Shown: positions 16,881 through 25,690 of the stretch, one piece after another
How the letters are laid out: each line of letters starts with the position of its first letter
How positions within the stretch are numbered: the stretch's first letter is position 1
Source of the DNA: HGM04593 sp045647745
Lineage (GTDB): Bacteria; Bacteroidota; Bacteroidia; Bacteroidales; Bacteroidaceae
Assembly: GCA_045647745.1 (NCBI GenBank)
Contig: JAZRMQ010000022.1
Location: forward strand, 1 to 55,225
Direction: 5' to 3'
DNA length: 55,225 bases
Made by a program: the position numbers and the translations under genes
Notes under the pieces: generated by a model
Databases searched by the model: none
Told to the model about the DNA's origin: nothing
What the model saw: only the letters and a program-made list of their open reading frames with translations

Positions 16881-16904
16881 ATGCCTTGCGCCAGCGCAAG
16901 GCAT
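16881..16904 (+). other. Hairpin between purM and prfA
   Basis: Perfect 11-bp inverted repeat (16881-16891 with 16894-16904) with only CA between the arms, starting five bases after the purM stop and ending five bases before the first candidate prfA ATG. It is GC-rich (CCTTGCGC). The following sequence ATATTATG has no U-run, so it is not a standard terminator; it may partly terminate, stabilise the purM 3' end, or occlude prfA initiation. Confidence 0.8.
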
Positions 16905-16918
16905 ATATTATGACAATA

Positions 16919-18028
16919 ATGGAAAATAATTCACTGCTGAGCAAACTAAACGACCTTGAGGCAAGATTTCAAGAGGTGTCGACGCTTATAACCGACCCCT
17001 CTGTCGTTGCCGATATGAAGCGTTACGTTAGGCTCAACAAGGAATACCGCGAACTCGAACAGATACTCGATGCGCGCAAACGATACATACGCCTGCTCAC
17101 CACCCTCTCCGAGGCAAAAGACCTGCTCGCAAACGAGAGCGACCCCGAGCTTCGCGAGATGGCACGCGAGGAGATTGACACTTGTGAAAGAGAGATACCG
17201 GTAACCGAAGAAGAGATTAAGCTACTGCTCATTCCAGCCGACCCTCAAGATGACAAAAATGCCATCCTTGAAATACGCGGTGGAACAGGCGGCGACGAAG
17301 CCGCAATCTTTGCCGGAGACCTTTTCCGTATGTACACAAAATATTGCGAAAGTAAAGGCTGGAGGCTGGAAGTATCTAGTTGCAGCGAGGGTACATCGGG
17401 TGGTTACAAGGAGATAATATGCACCGTAACCGGTGAAAAAGTTTATGGCACGTTAAAATACGAATCGGGAGTGCATCGCGTGCAACGTGTTCCAGCCACA
17501 GAGACACAAGGTCGTGTACACACATCTGCCGCGTCTGTGGCCGTACTGCCCGAGGCTGAGGCTTTTGATGTAGAGATTACCGAGAGTGCCATAAAGTGGG
17601 ACACTTTCCGTTCAAGCGGTGCTGGTGGACAGAACGTGAACAAAGTTGAGTCGGGCGTGCGCTTGCGCTATCCTTGGCTCAACCCCGAGACTAACCAGAT
17701 AGAAGAGATACTTATTGAATGTACCGAGACACGCGACCAGCCCAAGAACAAAGAGCGAGCATTGGCGCGTTTGCGTACACTCATATACGACCGCGAACAC
17801 CAGCGCTACGCCGACGATATTGCCAACAAACGCAAGACTATGGTGTCGACAGGTGATCGCTCGGCAAAAATACGCACCTACAACTACCCGCAAGGGCGCA
17901 TAACCGACCATCGTATAAATTACACAATATATAATCTGAGCGCATTTGTAAACGGCGACATTCAGGATTGCATCGACCACCTGATAATTGCAGAGAATGC
18001 CGAAAGAATGAAAGAACAAGAATTGTAA
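16919..18028 (+). CDS. prfA: Peptide chain release factor 1
   Basis: Class I release factor that recognises UAA and UAG and triggers peptide release. The GGQ loop SSGAGGQNVNKVESG (about residues 228-242) and the anticodon-like PAT tripeptide in RVPATETQGRVHTSAA are present. The start at 16919 (MENNSLLSKLNDLEARFQEV) gives 369 residues, the usual size; ATG at 16910 would add MTI. The TTG-started longer version would run through the preceding hairpin and is unlikely. It sits between purM and pyrF, an arrangement that probably reflects housekeeping growth-linked expression. Confidence 0.97.
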   Translation: MENNSLLSKLNDLEARFQEVSTLITDPSVVADMKRYVRLNKEYRELEQILDARKRYIRLLTTLSEAKDLLANESDPELREMAREEIDTCEREIPVTEEEIKLLLIPADPQDDKNAILEIRGGTGGDEAAIFAGDLFRMYTKYCESKGWRLEVSSCSEGTSGGYKEIICTVTGEKVYGTLKYESGVHRVQRVPATETQGRVHTSAASVAVLPEAEAFDVEITESAIKWDTFRSSGAGGQNVNKVESGVRLRYPWLNPETNQIEEILIECTETRDQPKNKERALARLRTLIYDREHQRYADDIANKRKTMVSTGDRSAKIRTYNYPQGRITDHRINYTIYNLSAFVNGDIQDCIDHLIIAENAERMKEQEL

Positions 18029-18046
18029 CAATAAAAAATATAAACT

Positions 18047-18877
18047 ATGAACAGACAGGAACTTATCAAGCAAATTAAGGAAAAACGCTCATTCTTGTGC
18101 GTAGGTCTCGACAGCGACATCAAGAAATTGCCGGCACATCTGCTTGGCTGTGACGATCCGATATTTGAGTTCAACAAGGCTATCATCGACGCAACAGCGC
18201 CATACACCGTTGCCTACAAGCCCAACCTTGCATTCTACGAGGCCGGTGGCGTAAAAGGCTGGATAAGCTTTGAAAAGACTGTCAATTATATAAAGGAGAA
18301 CTACCCCGAGATTTTTATCATTGCCGACGCAAAGCGCGGTGATATAGGCAACACATCATCACTCTACGCACGTTCTTTCTTTGAGGAGATGAAGGTTGAT
18401 TCAATTACCGTAGCTCCATATATGGGCGAAGACAGCGTTAAGCCTTTCCTTGCTTACGAAGGCAGTTGGGTGATTGTTCTTGCGCTCACATCAAATCCCG
18501 GTTCACACGATTTTCAGTTGACAAAGGACGAAAACGGTACAATGTTATTCGAAAAGGTTCTATCAACATCAAAGCAATGGGGAACCGATGAAAATATGAT
18601 GTATGTTGTTGGTGCAACACAGGGTAAGTCTTTTGAAAATGTACGCAACATTGTACCCACACACTTCTTGCTTGTTCCCGGTGTCGGTGCACAAGGCGGT
18701 TCACTCGAAGAGGTGTGCAAATATGGTATGAACGACGACTGCGGATTGCTAGTCAACGCAAGCCGCGCTATCATCTTTGCCGACAGTAGCGAGAATTTTG
18801 CAAAAGTTGCAGCAGAGAAAGCAGCCGACTATCAGCAGCAGATGGAGAACGAACTTAAATTGAGAAATATTATTTAA
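18047..18877 (+). CDS. pyrF: Orotidine 5'-phosphate decarboxylase
   Basis: Last step of UMP synthesis. The 276 residues belong to the longer (type 2) bacterial group: FLCVGLDSDIKKLPAHLL near the N-terminus, YKPNLAFYEAGGVKGW, the catalytic Lys/Asp cluster IIADAKRGDIGNTSSLYA (about 92-109), VAPYMGEDSVKPFL, and LLVPGVGAQGGSLEEVCK. All catalytic elements are intact. It begins 18 bases after prfA and is followed by a 95-base gap with a weak promoter before lpxD. Confidence 0.97.
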   Translation: MNRQELIKQIKEKRSFLCVGLDSDIKKLPAHLLGCDDPIFEFNKAIIDATAPYTVAYKPNLAFYEAGGVKGWISFEKTVNYIKENYPEIFIIADAKRGDIGNTSSLYARSFFEEMKVDSITVAPYMGEDSVKPFLAYEGSWVIVLALTSNPGSHDFQLTKDENGTMLFEKVLSTSKQWGTDENMMYVVGATQGKSFENVRNIVPTHFLLVPGVGAQGGSLEEVCKYGMNDDCGLLVNASRAIIFADSSENFAKVAAEKAADYQQQMENELKLRNII

Positions 18878-18943
18878 CATTCGTTACAACCATTAAGCCC
18901 CACTTTTGTTAAAAAAACAGCGTCGATATTCAAACAGAATAGC

Positions 18944-18951
18944 TATCTTCG
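18944..18951 (+). promoter_or_regulatory. Weak -7 box upstream of lpxD operon
   Basis: TATCTTCG, one mismatch from TAnnTTTG, 22 bases before the lpxD ATG. No matching -33 is seen. The same TTCG variant precedes two other genes in the window. Confidence 0.35.
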
Positions 18952-18972
18952 CATTAACATAATTTATAAAGT

Positions 18973-20007
18973 ATGAAATTTACGGCAAAACAGATTGCTT
19001 CGTTCATCAATGGCGAGGTGGTTGGCAATGAAAATGCCGAGGTATATACATTTGCAAAGATTGAAGAGGGCACTCCGGGAGCACTGTCATTCTTGGCAAA
19101 TCCAAAATATACCGATTATATATATACCACCCAATCGTCGGTAGTTCTAGTAAACCGTGACTTTGAGCCCAAGGCCGAAATTACAGCAACACTCATAAAG
19201 GTTGACAACGCATATCAGAGCCTTGCCACACTAATGATGATGTATGAAGCAAGCAAGCCTAAAAAGCAAGGAGTAAGTTCGCTTGCCTCAATTGCCGAAA
19301 GTGCAAAAATTGGCAAGAACTGTTATATTGCACCATTTGTTGTAATTGGCGAAGGTTGTGAGATTGGTGACAACTGCCACATTCACGATGGCGTTTCCAT
19401 TGGCGACGGAGCCAAAATAGGAAACAACTGCCTGCTCTATGCTCACGTCACCGTCTACCACGACTGTCGCATAGGTAACGATTGTATCCTGCACAGCGGT
19501 TGCGTCATCGGTGCCGACGGCTTTGGATTTGCGCCAACACTTAACGGCTACAACAAGATACCTCAAACGGGTATTGTTGTAGTAGAGGACAATGTGGAAA
19601 TTGGTGCAAACACCTGTATCGACCGTGCAACAATGGGAACAACCACCATTCATAGTGGTGTAAAGCTCGACAACCTTGTACAAATAGCACACAACGACGA
19701 GATTGGCAGCCACACAGCAATGGCTGCACAGGTGGGCATTGCCGGTTCAACAAAAGTTGGAGAATGGTGCATCTTTGGCGGTCAGGCCGGAGTCTCGGGA
19801 CACAGTGTCATTGGTGACCGCACAACAGTAGGCCCGCAGTGTGGAACATTAGGCAGCCTTAAAAGTGGTCTCACACTGCTTGGTACACCAGCAATGAACG
19901 CTCGCGACTTTATGCGTGTGATGGCACATTTAAAACGTTTGCCCGAGTTAGATAAAAAGGTTAAAGAGCTTACAAAAGAGCTTGAAACACTAAAAAATAA
20001 AAAATAA
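18973..20007 (+). CDS. lpxD: UDP-3-O-(3-hydroxyacyl)glucosamine N-acyltransferase
   Basis: Third step of lipid A synthesis: adds a 3-hydroxyacyl chain from acyl-ACP to the glucosamine amine. The 344 residues have the uridine-binding N-domain (AKIEEGTPGALSFLANPKY) and a left-handed beta-helix of hexapeptide repeats (about 105-285; for example IGDGAKIGNNCLL). The catalytic His lies in LDNLVQIAHNDEIGSHTAM (about 239). A C-terminal helix with a charged KELTKELETLKNKK end fits the ACP-binding tail. Followed after seven bases by lpxC/fabZ. Confidence 0.97.
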   Translation: MKFTAKQIASFINGEVVGNENAEVYTFAKIEEGTPGALSFLANPKYTDYIYTTQSSVVLVNRDFEPKAEITATLIKVDNAYQSLATLMMMYEASKPKKQGVSSLASIAESAKIGKNCYIAPFVVIGEGCEIGDNCHIHDGVSIGDGAKIGNNCLLYAHVTVYHDCRIGNDCILHSGCVIGADGFGFAPTLNGYNKIPQTGIVVVEDNVEIGANTCIDRATMGTTTIHSGVKLDNLVQIAHNDEIGSHTAMAAQVGIAGSTKVGEWCIFGGQAGVSGHSVIGDRTTVGPQCGTLGSLKSGLTLLGTPAMNARDFMRVMAHLKRLPELDKKVKELTKELETLKNKK

Positions 20008-20014
20008 TATCTCT

Positions 20015-21403
20015 ATGAACAAGCAGAAAACGCTTAACGGAAGTTTTTCTCTTTATGGCAAGGGATTACACACAGGACTTCACCTCACTGTAACATTCAA
20101 TCCTGCACCAGAGAATTATGGATACAAGATACAGCGCATCGACCTCCCGGGAGAGCCTATTATTGATGCTGTGGCCGAAAATGTCACAGAGACTACACGT
20201 GGCACAGTGCTCACAAAGGGTGAGGCTCGTGTAAGCACGGTTGAGCACGCAATGGCAGCACTCTTCGCACTTGGCATAGACAACTGTCTTATGCAGGTTA
20301 ACGGCCCCGAATTTCCAATTCTTGATGGTAGCGCAATACTCTACGTCGAGAATATCGAACGTGTGGGAATTAAAGAGCAAAACGCCGAAAAAGATGTTTT
20401 TGTGATAAAATCAAAAATAGAGGTCAAGGACGAGAGAACAGGAAACTCAATCATCATCCTTCCCGATGAGAAATTTAGCCTGAACGTTCTTGTACACTAC
20501 GACAGCGATATTCTCTTCAACCAATATGCGACATTGGAGGATATGGAGAGTTTTAAGTCCGAGATTGCATCGAGCCGTACATTTGTGTTTGTCCGTGAGC
20601 TCGAGGCACTGCTCAATCTTGGACTAATCAAAGGAGGTGACCTTGACAATGCCATCGTCATATATGAGCGCGAGATGCCTCAGGACAAGTACGACCAGCT
20701 CACCGACGTGCTTGGTGTGCCACATATGGACGCAAAAAAGCTTGGTTACTTGAACCACAAGCCACTCGTGTGGAACAACGAGCCCGCACGCCATAAGTTG
20801 CTCGATATTATTGGTGACCTTGCTCTTATCGGCAAGCCTTTACAGGGCCGCATCATCGCAACCTGTCCGGGACATACTATCAACAACAAGTTTGCACGTG
20901 CAATGCGCAAGATAATACGCGCACACCAGATACAGGCTCCAATATACGACCCCAACCGCGAGGCTGTAATTGATATCAAACGAATCAAGCAACTGCTACC
21001 CCATCGCAGCCCAATGCTATTGATAGATAAGGTAACAGAGATTGGTTCTGATTACATTGTCGGTATTAAGAATGTGACAATGAATGAGCCCTATTTTACA
21101 GGACACTTCCCCGATGAGCCCATTATGCCCGGAGTGCTGCTTGTTGAAGCAATGTCGCAGTGCGGTGCATTGTTTGTGCTCAATCAGCTCGAAGAGCCAT
21201 CTAAGCACTCAACCTATTTTGTAAAAATTGACAAGATTGTGTTCCACAAAAAGGTTGTACCCGGTGACACACTTGTTATAAAGGTTGAACAGACAGCACC
21301 TTTGCGTCACGGCCTTGCAGTAATGAAGGGCTATCTCTTTGTTGGCGAAAAGTTGGTTGCAGAAGCCTCTTTCGTTGGGCAGATAACAAAGAATAAGGAA
21401 TAA
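20015..21403 (+). CDS. lpxC/fabZ: Bifunctional UDP-3-O-acyl-GlcNAc deacetylase / 3-hydroxyacyl-ACP dehydratase
   Basis: A fusion typical of Bacteroidota. Residues 1 to about 305 are LpxC, the Zn-dependent committed step of lipid A synthesis: VSTVEHAMAALFALGIDNC supplies the first His ligand and HKLLDIIGDLALIGKPLQG the second His and the Asp; CPGHTINNKFAR holds the catalytic His. Residues about 318-462 are FabZ, which dehydrates 3-hydroxyacyl-ACP: LLPHRSPMLLIDK, then the catalytic GHFPDEPIMPGVLLVEAMSQ. Fusing both activities sets the split of hydroxyacyl-ACP between lipid A and fatty acids. No residue is missing. Total 462 residues, as expected. Confidence 0.98.
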   Translation: MNKQKTLNGSFSLYGKGLHTGLHLTVTFNPAPENYGYKIQRIDLPGEPIIDAVAENVTETTRGTVLTKGEARVSTVEHAMAALFALGIDNCLMQVNGPEFPILDGSAILYVENIERVGIKEQNAEKDVFVIKSKIEVKDERTGNSIIILPDEKFSLNVLVHYDSDILFNQYATLEDMESFKSEIASSRTFVFVRELEALLNLGLIKGGDLDNAIVIYEREMPQDKYDQLTDVLGVPHMDAKKLGYLNHKPLVWNNEPARHKLLDIIGDLALIGKPLQGRIIATCPGHTINNKFARAMRKIIRAHQIQAPIYDPNREAVIDIKRIKQLLPHRSPMLLIDKVTEIGSDYIVGIKNVTMNEPYFTGHFPDEPIMPGVLLVEAMSQCGALFVLNQLEEPSKHSTYFVKIDKIVFHKKVVPGDTLVIKVEQTAPLRHGLAVMKGYLFVGEKLVAEASFVGQITKNKE

Positions 21404-21422
21404 TATTAATATAAAAACAATT

Positions 21423-22190
21423 ATGATCAATCCACTATCACACATACACCCCGGTGCAAAAATCGGCAAAAATTGTATCATCGAGCCGTTTGTCTATATC
21501 GAGGACAATGTTGTCATTGGCGATAATTGTCACATTATGGCACACTCATCGGTGTTGAGCGGCACCCGAATGGGCAATAACAACCGAGTGTTCCACGGAG
21601 CAGTTGTTGGAGGTATCCCACAGGACCTAAAATTTGTAGGCGAGGATACAACCGTTGAAATTGGCGACAACAATACAATTCGCGAAAATGTAACACTTAA
21701 CCGAGGCACTGCTTCAAAGGGAAAAACAGTTATTGGCAACAACAATCTCTTTATGGAGAACTCTCACATTGGCCACGATTGTGTCATTGGCAACAACTGC
21801 ATCATTGGCAACTCATCAAAGATTGCCGGCGAGGTTGTCATTGAGGATTTTGCCATTCTAAGCGCTTGCGTACTCGTGCACCAATTCAGCCATCTGGGCG
21901 GACACATTATGGTGCAAGGCGGCAGTAAGGTTTCAAAAGATATCCCACCTTATGTCATTGCCGGTCGCGAGCCATTGCACTACTGCAACCTTAACCTCGT
22001 AGGTTTGCGCCGTCGAGGTTTCTCAAACGAGACAATAACAAACATTCACAACGCCTACCGCTTGATTTACGAAGGAACAGTAACAGCCGGTATTGCAAAA
22101 ATCAAAGAGACACTGCCGATGACTCCCGAAATTGAAGAGATTGTAAATTTCATTGAGAAAAAATCGGAAAGAGGTATTATTGGAAAATAA
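21423..22190 (+). CDS. lpxA: Acyl-ACP--UDP-N-acetylglucosamine O-acyltransferase
   Basis: First step of lipid A synthesis. The 255 residues consist mostly of hexapeptide repeats forming a left-handed beta-helix (IGDNCHIMAHSSVLSG, IGNNCIIGNSSKIAGE), with the catalytic His in MENSHIGHDCVIGNNC (about 120) and the C-terminal helical part LRRRGFSNETITNIHNAYR. The pathway order is lpxA, lpxC, lpxD, so the operon supplies three of the first steps. LpxA usually determines acyl chain length. It follows lpxC/fabZ by 19 bases. Confidence 0.97.
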   Translation: MINPLSHIHPGAKIGKNCIIEPFVYIEDNVVIGDNCHIMAHSSVLSGTRMGNNNRVFHGAVVGGIPQDLKFVGEDTTVEIGDNNTIRENVTLNRGTASKGKTVIGNNNLFMENSHIGHDCVIGNNCIIGNSSKIAGEVVIEDFAILSACVLVHQFSHLGGHIMVQGGSKVSKDIPPYVIAGREPLHYCNLNLVGLRRRGFSNETITNIHNAYRLIYEGTVTAGIAKIKETLPMTPEIEEIVNFIEKKSERGIIGK

Positions 22191-22198
22191 AGACGACT

Positions 22199-22765
22199 AT
22201 GGTATACAAATTCAGACTTTTATCAGACGAAGTGGACAATTTCAGAAGAGATATTGAGATTGATTCTGACGCCACTTTCCTCGAGCTTCACAAAGCAATC
22301 CTTGAATCAGTGAACTACCCCGATGACCAGATGACCTCATTTTTCATCTGCAACGATCGTTGGGTGAAGGAGGTTGAAATTACCCTCGAAGATATGGGAG
22401 GAATGTCCGAGGACGAGAGCTACGTGATGGCAGATACCGTTATTGGTGATATCATTGAGGACGAGAAACAAAAGCTCGTATATGTTTTTGACCCACTCGG
22501 CGACCGCGTATTCTATATGGAGCTCAGCAAAATAGAGTTCGGCAAAGATATTGAGCAAGCTGTTTGCACAAAATCTATCGGTGACGCACCGGCGCAGATG
22601 CTCAATTTCGATGAGCTTATGAACAAAGCTCCTATTGTAGAGGCATCGGACGACCTCAATGAGGATTTCTACGGCAGCGACAGCTACAACGAGGACGACC
22701 TCGACCCCGATGGCTACGGAATAGGTGACCTTTCCGAGATTAGCTCAATCGACGATATTTACTAA
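22199..22765 (+). CDS. pRiA4b ORF-3-like (IS1096 passenger-type) acidic protein
   Basis: 188 residues, strongly acidic, with no signal peptide or membrane segment. The N-terminal half (YKFRLLSDEVDNFRRDIEID, then SDATFLELHKAIL and FFICNDRWVKEVEITLED) resembles the plasmid pRiA4b ORF-3 fold, whose members often read FRV.L...WRRI.V.....L..LH..I. The C-terminal 70 residues are Asp/Glu-rich with DDLDPDGYGIGDLSEI. The name 'IS1096 passenger' is historical; there is no transposon here. It starts eight bases after lpxA and precedes miaA by 27, so it is a fixed part of the lipid A operon. Function unknown. Confidence 0.82.
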   Translation: MVYKFRLLSDEVDNFRRDIEIDSDATFLELHKAILESVNYPDDQMTSFFICNDRWVKEVEITLEDMGGMSEDESYVMADTVIGDIIEDEKQKLVYVFDPLGDRVFYMELSKIEFGKDIEQAVCTKSIGDAPAQMLNFDELMNKAPIVEASDDLNEDFYGSDSYNEDDLDPDGYGIGDLSEISSIDDIY

Positions 22766-22792
22766 ACCATCTTCAAGCGACAATAAAAGAAG

Positions 22793-23689
22793 ATGAATAA
22801 CCTTATTGTACTTATCGGCCCGACCGCTGTAGGCAAAACAGCAACAAGTTTTGCCATTGCCGAGCATTATGGATGCCCGATAATATCGGCCGACTCACGA
22901 CAGATGTATCGTGGGATGGAGATAGGTACAGCAATGCCAACCAAAGAGGAGCTTGCCCGACACAAACACTATTTTGTCGGGCAACTCGCTCCGGGCGATT
23001 ATTACAGCGCTGCACGTTACGAGTCCGACGTGCTCACCCTCCTTGAAAAGGAATTTCCTCACCACCCTACAATGTTGCTGACAGGCGGTTCAATGTTATA
23101 TATTGACGCCGTGTGCAATGGAATCGACGATATCCCCACGGTTGATGACGATACACGCGCGCTGGTGATTGAAAAGTATAACAACGAAGGGCTTGAGAGC
23201 CTTGCAGCAGAGTTGCGTCTCCTAGACCCCGAGTACTACAACGAGGCTGACATCAAAAATCCCAAGCGAGTGATGCACGCTCTTGAAATTTGCTATATGA
23301 CTGGCAAAAAATATAGCACATTCCGCACCCGTACAAAAAAACAGCGCCCATTCAACATCATCAAGATTGGACTGCGCCGCGACCGCGACGAACTTTATGA
23401 ACGCATCAATCGCCGCGTAGATACAATGATAGAGCAAGGGCTTGTAGAAGAGGTAAAGCAGTTCATCCACCTAAAGGAGCACAATTCGCTGAACACTGTT
23501 GGCTATAAAGAGATTTTTAAATATCTCGACGGCGAGTGGACACTCGATTTTGCCATCGAAAAAATCAAACAGAATACCCGCATATACTCACGCAAGCAGG
23601 TGACGTGGTATCAAAAAGATGATGAGATTACTTGGTTCCACCCTGATGATATTGATGGCATATTAGAACACATAAATAGGTTGACTTAA
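22793..23689 (+). CDS. miaA: tRNA dimethylallyltransferase
   Basis: Adds the isopentenyl group to A37 of tRNAs reading UNN codons. The 298 residues begin with the P-loop IGPTAVGKTATSFAIAEHYG, then SADSRQMYRGMEIGTAMPT, HYFVGQLAPGDYYSAARYE, LTGGSMLYIDAVCNGID and a C-terminal LNTVGYKEIFKYLDGE region, all in family order. The last gene of the lpx operon. Its stop codon TAA lies in the loop of a hairpin that also contains the stop of the converging radical SAM gene, an extremely compact arrangement. Confidence 0.97.
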   Translation: MNNLIVLIGPTAVGKTATSFAIAEHYGCPIISADSRQMYRGMEIGTAMPTKEELARHKHYFVGQLAPGDYYSAARYESDVLTLLEKEFPHHPTMLLTGGSMLYIDAVCNGIDDIPTVDDDTRALVIEKYNNEGLESLAAELRLLDPEYYNEADIKNPKRVMHALEICYMTGKKYSTFRTRTKKQRPFNIIKIGLRRDRDELYERINRRVDTMIEQGLVEEVKQFIHLKEHNSLNTVGYKEIFKYLDGEWTLDFAIEKIKQNTRIYSRKQVTWYQKDDEITWFHPDDIDGILEHINRLT

Positions 23690-23702
23690 TGTCAACCTAT
23701 TT
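23674..23702. terminator. Bidirectional terminator containing both stop codons
   Basis: A 12-bp inverted repeat (23674-23685 with 23691-23702) around loop TTAAT. The miaA TAA (23687-23689) is in the loop and the opposing gene's TGA (23692-23694) in the right arm. A/T-rich flanks supply U-tails both ways. Confidence 0.85.
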
Positions 23703-24627
23703 TATTATATAATTTTCCCTGCCACGTTCCTCTCTCACGCATACGCGCTTTCACCTTATCCACAAGCTCGTGGTTTTTTATCCCCCAATCGGGAGCAATC
23801 AACAACTCCTTTGGCGACTGTGAAGCAAAACGTTCAAGCACAATATCAGGATGTAATCTCTCAACATAATCAATCACAGTCTCAATATAATCCTCCATTG
23901 CAAAGATGTGAAAATCCTGCGGTCTTTCAGAAAACTCCTCGGCCATACGAGTACCTTTTACCACTTGTAGCTGATGCAATTTCAGCGTGGTAAGCGGCAA
24001 ATGCGAAAGCGACTCGGCCTGTTGCATCAAATCAGCACGACTCTCACCCGGCAAGCCAAGAATAATATGTGCCCCCACAGGAACACCCACAGCTGCAGTG
24101 CGCCTCACAGCATTAACAGCACAAGCATAGTCGTGTCCGCGATTAATGCGCAATAACGTCTCGTCATTAGTGCTTTCAATACCATACTCCACAAGGACAA
24201 AAGTCCTTTTTCTTAGCTCTGCAAAATATTGCAACAGCTCATCGGGCATACAATCGGGGCGAGTGCCAACCACCAGCCCCACACAGCCATCGACGGCTAA
24301 AGCCTCCTCGTAACGTTTTTTAAGTTCATCAAGTGAGCCGTATGTATTTGTATAAGCCTGAAAATAGGCAAGATATTTCATCTCGGGGTATTTATGCGCA
24401 AAAAATGATATTCCCTCACGCATCTGCTCGGCAATAGTGCGATTGCGGTGACAATAGGCAGGATTAAAAGTCTGGTTGTTACAGAATGTACAACCGCCCC
24501 GCCCCACCTTGCCATCACGATTAGGGCAAGTAAAACCCGCATCAATGGTAATCTTCTGCACCTTGCAACCAAAAATGCCACGCAGATAACTGCCGAATTC
24601 GTTATATAAAAAAGAGGTCTCACGCAT
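23692..24627 (-). CDS. TIGR01212/YhcC-family radical SAM protein
   Basis: Radical SAM enzyme of unknown reaction. The 311 residues have the family cluster motif around TCPNRDGKVGRGGCTFCNN (cysteines about 34, 46 and 49), AYFQAYTNTYGSLDELKKRY, VGTRPDCMPDELL, EYGIESTNDETLLRINRGHD and the GAHIILGLPGESRADLMQ strand. Members look like Elp3-type radical SAM proteins, and several are encoded near tRNA-related genes, as here (miaA); a tRNA modification role is a reasonable guess only. A TATCTTCG box ends six bases before the ATG, which would give an almost leaderless mRNA. Confidence 0.92.
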   Translation of the reverse strand: MRETSFLYNEFGSYLRGIFGCKVQKITIDAGFTCPNRDGKVGRGGCTFCNNQTFNPAYCHRNRTIAEQMREGISFFAHKYPEMKYLAYFQAYTNTYGSLDELKKRYEEALAVDGCVGLVVGTRPDCMPDELLQYFAELRKRTFVLVEYGIESTNDETLLRINRGHDYACAVNAVRRTAAVGVPVGAHIILGLPGESRADLMQQAESLSHLPLTTLKLHQLQVVKGTRMAEEFSERPQDFHIFAMEDYIETVIDYVERLHPDIVLERFASQSPKELLIAPDWGIKNHELVDKVKARMRERGTWQGKLYNKIG

Positions 24628-24742
24628 AATGTGCGAAGATACAAAGAAACTGTTGGATAAAGAAACTTACCCACCACTCTTTTTTAAAGAGATGCGCAAG
24701 TATTACCCTTCCAATAGAACTCTGTAACAAAAAGACTCAGCC

Positions 24743-25582
24743 CTATTTCATCGACCTGTCTTTGCGGAATTCGCTTGGCGTAAAACCCGTCATTCGTTTG
24801 TAGTAGCGAGTAAAATATGATTGACTGGGGAAATTGTACTCTTCGGCAAGTTCTTGAATACTCTTTGTTGTGTAGGAGAGTTCATATTTGAGCCTTGCTG
24901 TCACCGCAGAGTCTATTATTGCTTTTGCCGAGTGCCCCGAGACCTCATTGCACACCTCATTTAGATAGCCACTGCTCACGTTAAGCTCATTAGCATAAAA
25001 AAGCACCTCACGCGATACCAAATGCGCTTCAACCAATTTGTTTATAAAGTTACGAAACAGCTCTTTTTTGCGTGGCAGATATTCGTAGGCACTATTTTTA
25101 GGAGCTATATACTTGTTGTAATAATCCCGTTGCACAACAGCTAATGAAGATATTTGCAAGCTGGCAATTTTGTCAAATTCATCATCGGCAACAACCTCTT
25201 TTATATGCCACAATGTAGACAAAATCTGCTTATACAAAGCAAGATACTCATTTTGCAAATAAATGACAGGAGTCTGTTTTATATATTTGAAATTCAAAAG
25301 ATTTATATCCTTCAATATCGGTGAGCAAATCTCTGATGGAAGCACAAGGACTGTGCTGCTAAAATCACTGCTCACCTTTTCAAAGGTAAGAATATCAAAT
25401 GGTGTTATTATTAAAAAACCATTCTCCTTTAGCGTATAGGTTGAGTAATTGAGCTCAAAAAAGAGTTCGCCACTATCACAGAAAACAAGTACCAGATTTC
25501 TGAAACGGAGCGGCTCTTTCGACTGCTTAAAATCGTTAATAGTGAGCAGATGAGCGTGTGTTACATCATTGATAAATTTCAT
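24743..25582 (-). CDS. AraC family transcriptional regulator
   Basis: About 279 residues. The C-terminal 100 residues are the two-HTH AraC DNA-binding domain: AIIDSAVTARLKYELSYTT, SIQELAEEYNFPSQSYFTRY and the signature YYKRMTGFTPSEFRK. The N-terminal 160 residues look like a small cupin-like sensor (LVLVFCDSGELFFELNYSTY). The start at 25582 (MKFINDVTHAHLLTINDF) is chosen because a consensus promoter at 25603-25635 overlaps the first codons of the longer frame starting at 25630. It is transcribed alone, away from the GDPD lipoprotein gene; ligand and target genes are unknown. Confidence 0.92.
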   Translation of the reverse strand: MKFINDVTHAHLLTINDFKQSKEPLRFRNLVLVFCDSGELFFELNYSTYTLKENGFLIITPFDILTFEKVSSDFSSTVLVLPSEICSPILKDINLLNFKYIKQTPVIYLQNEYLALYKQILSTLWHIKEVVADDEFDKIASLQISSLAVVQRDYYNKYIAPKNSAYEYLPRKKELFRNFINKLVEAHLVSREVLFYANELNVSSGYLNEVCNEVSGHSAKAIIDSAVTARLKYELSYTTKSIQELAEEYNFPSQSYFTRYYKRMTGFTPSEFRKDRSMK

Positions 25583-25602
25583 TGCAACTTCTGATTTTGG
25601 AA

Positions 25603-25635
25603 CAAATTTAAGCAAATCAATATCACACACGCAAA
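25603..25635 (-). promoter_or_regulatory. Promoter of the AraC-type regulator
   Basis: Perfect -7 TAAATTTG (25603-25610) and perfect -33 TTTG (25632-25635) 21 bases apart on the minus strand. The transcript would begin about 15 bases before the ATG at 25582. Confidence 0.62.
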
Positions 25636-25690
25636 TATTACCACGAAAAAGGACAACACCGCAACTATAATGGAAGAAAAGCCTTGCCTG

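Noticed and set aside
16886..16918. TTG start for prfA
   Set aside because: Translation would begin inside the 11-bp hairpin; the ATG at 16919 matches the known RF1 N-terminus.
22199..22765. Transposon remnant, suggested by the IS1096 passenger name
   Set aside because: No transposase, terminal repeats or target duplication; the gene fits tightly into the lpx operon.
25583..25630. Longer N-terminus for the AraC regulator
   Set aside because: A full consensus promoter overlaps these codons, so the mRNA probably starts after them.
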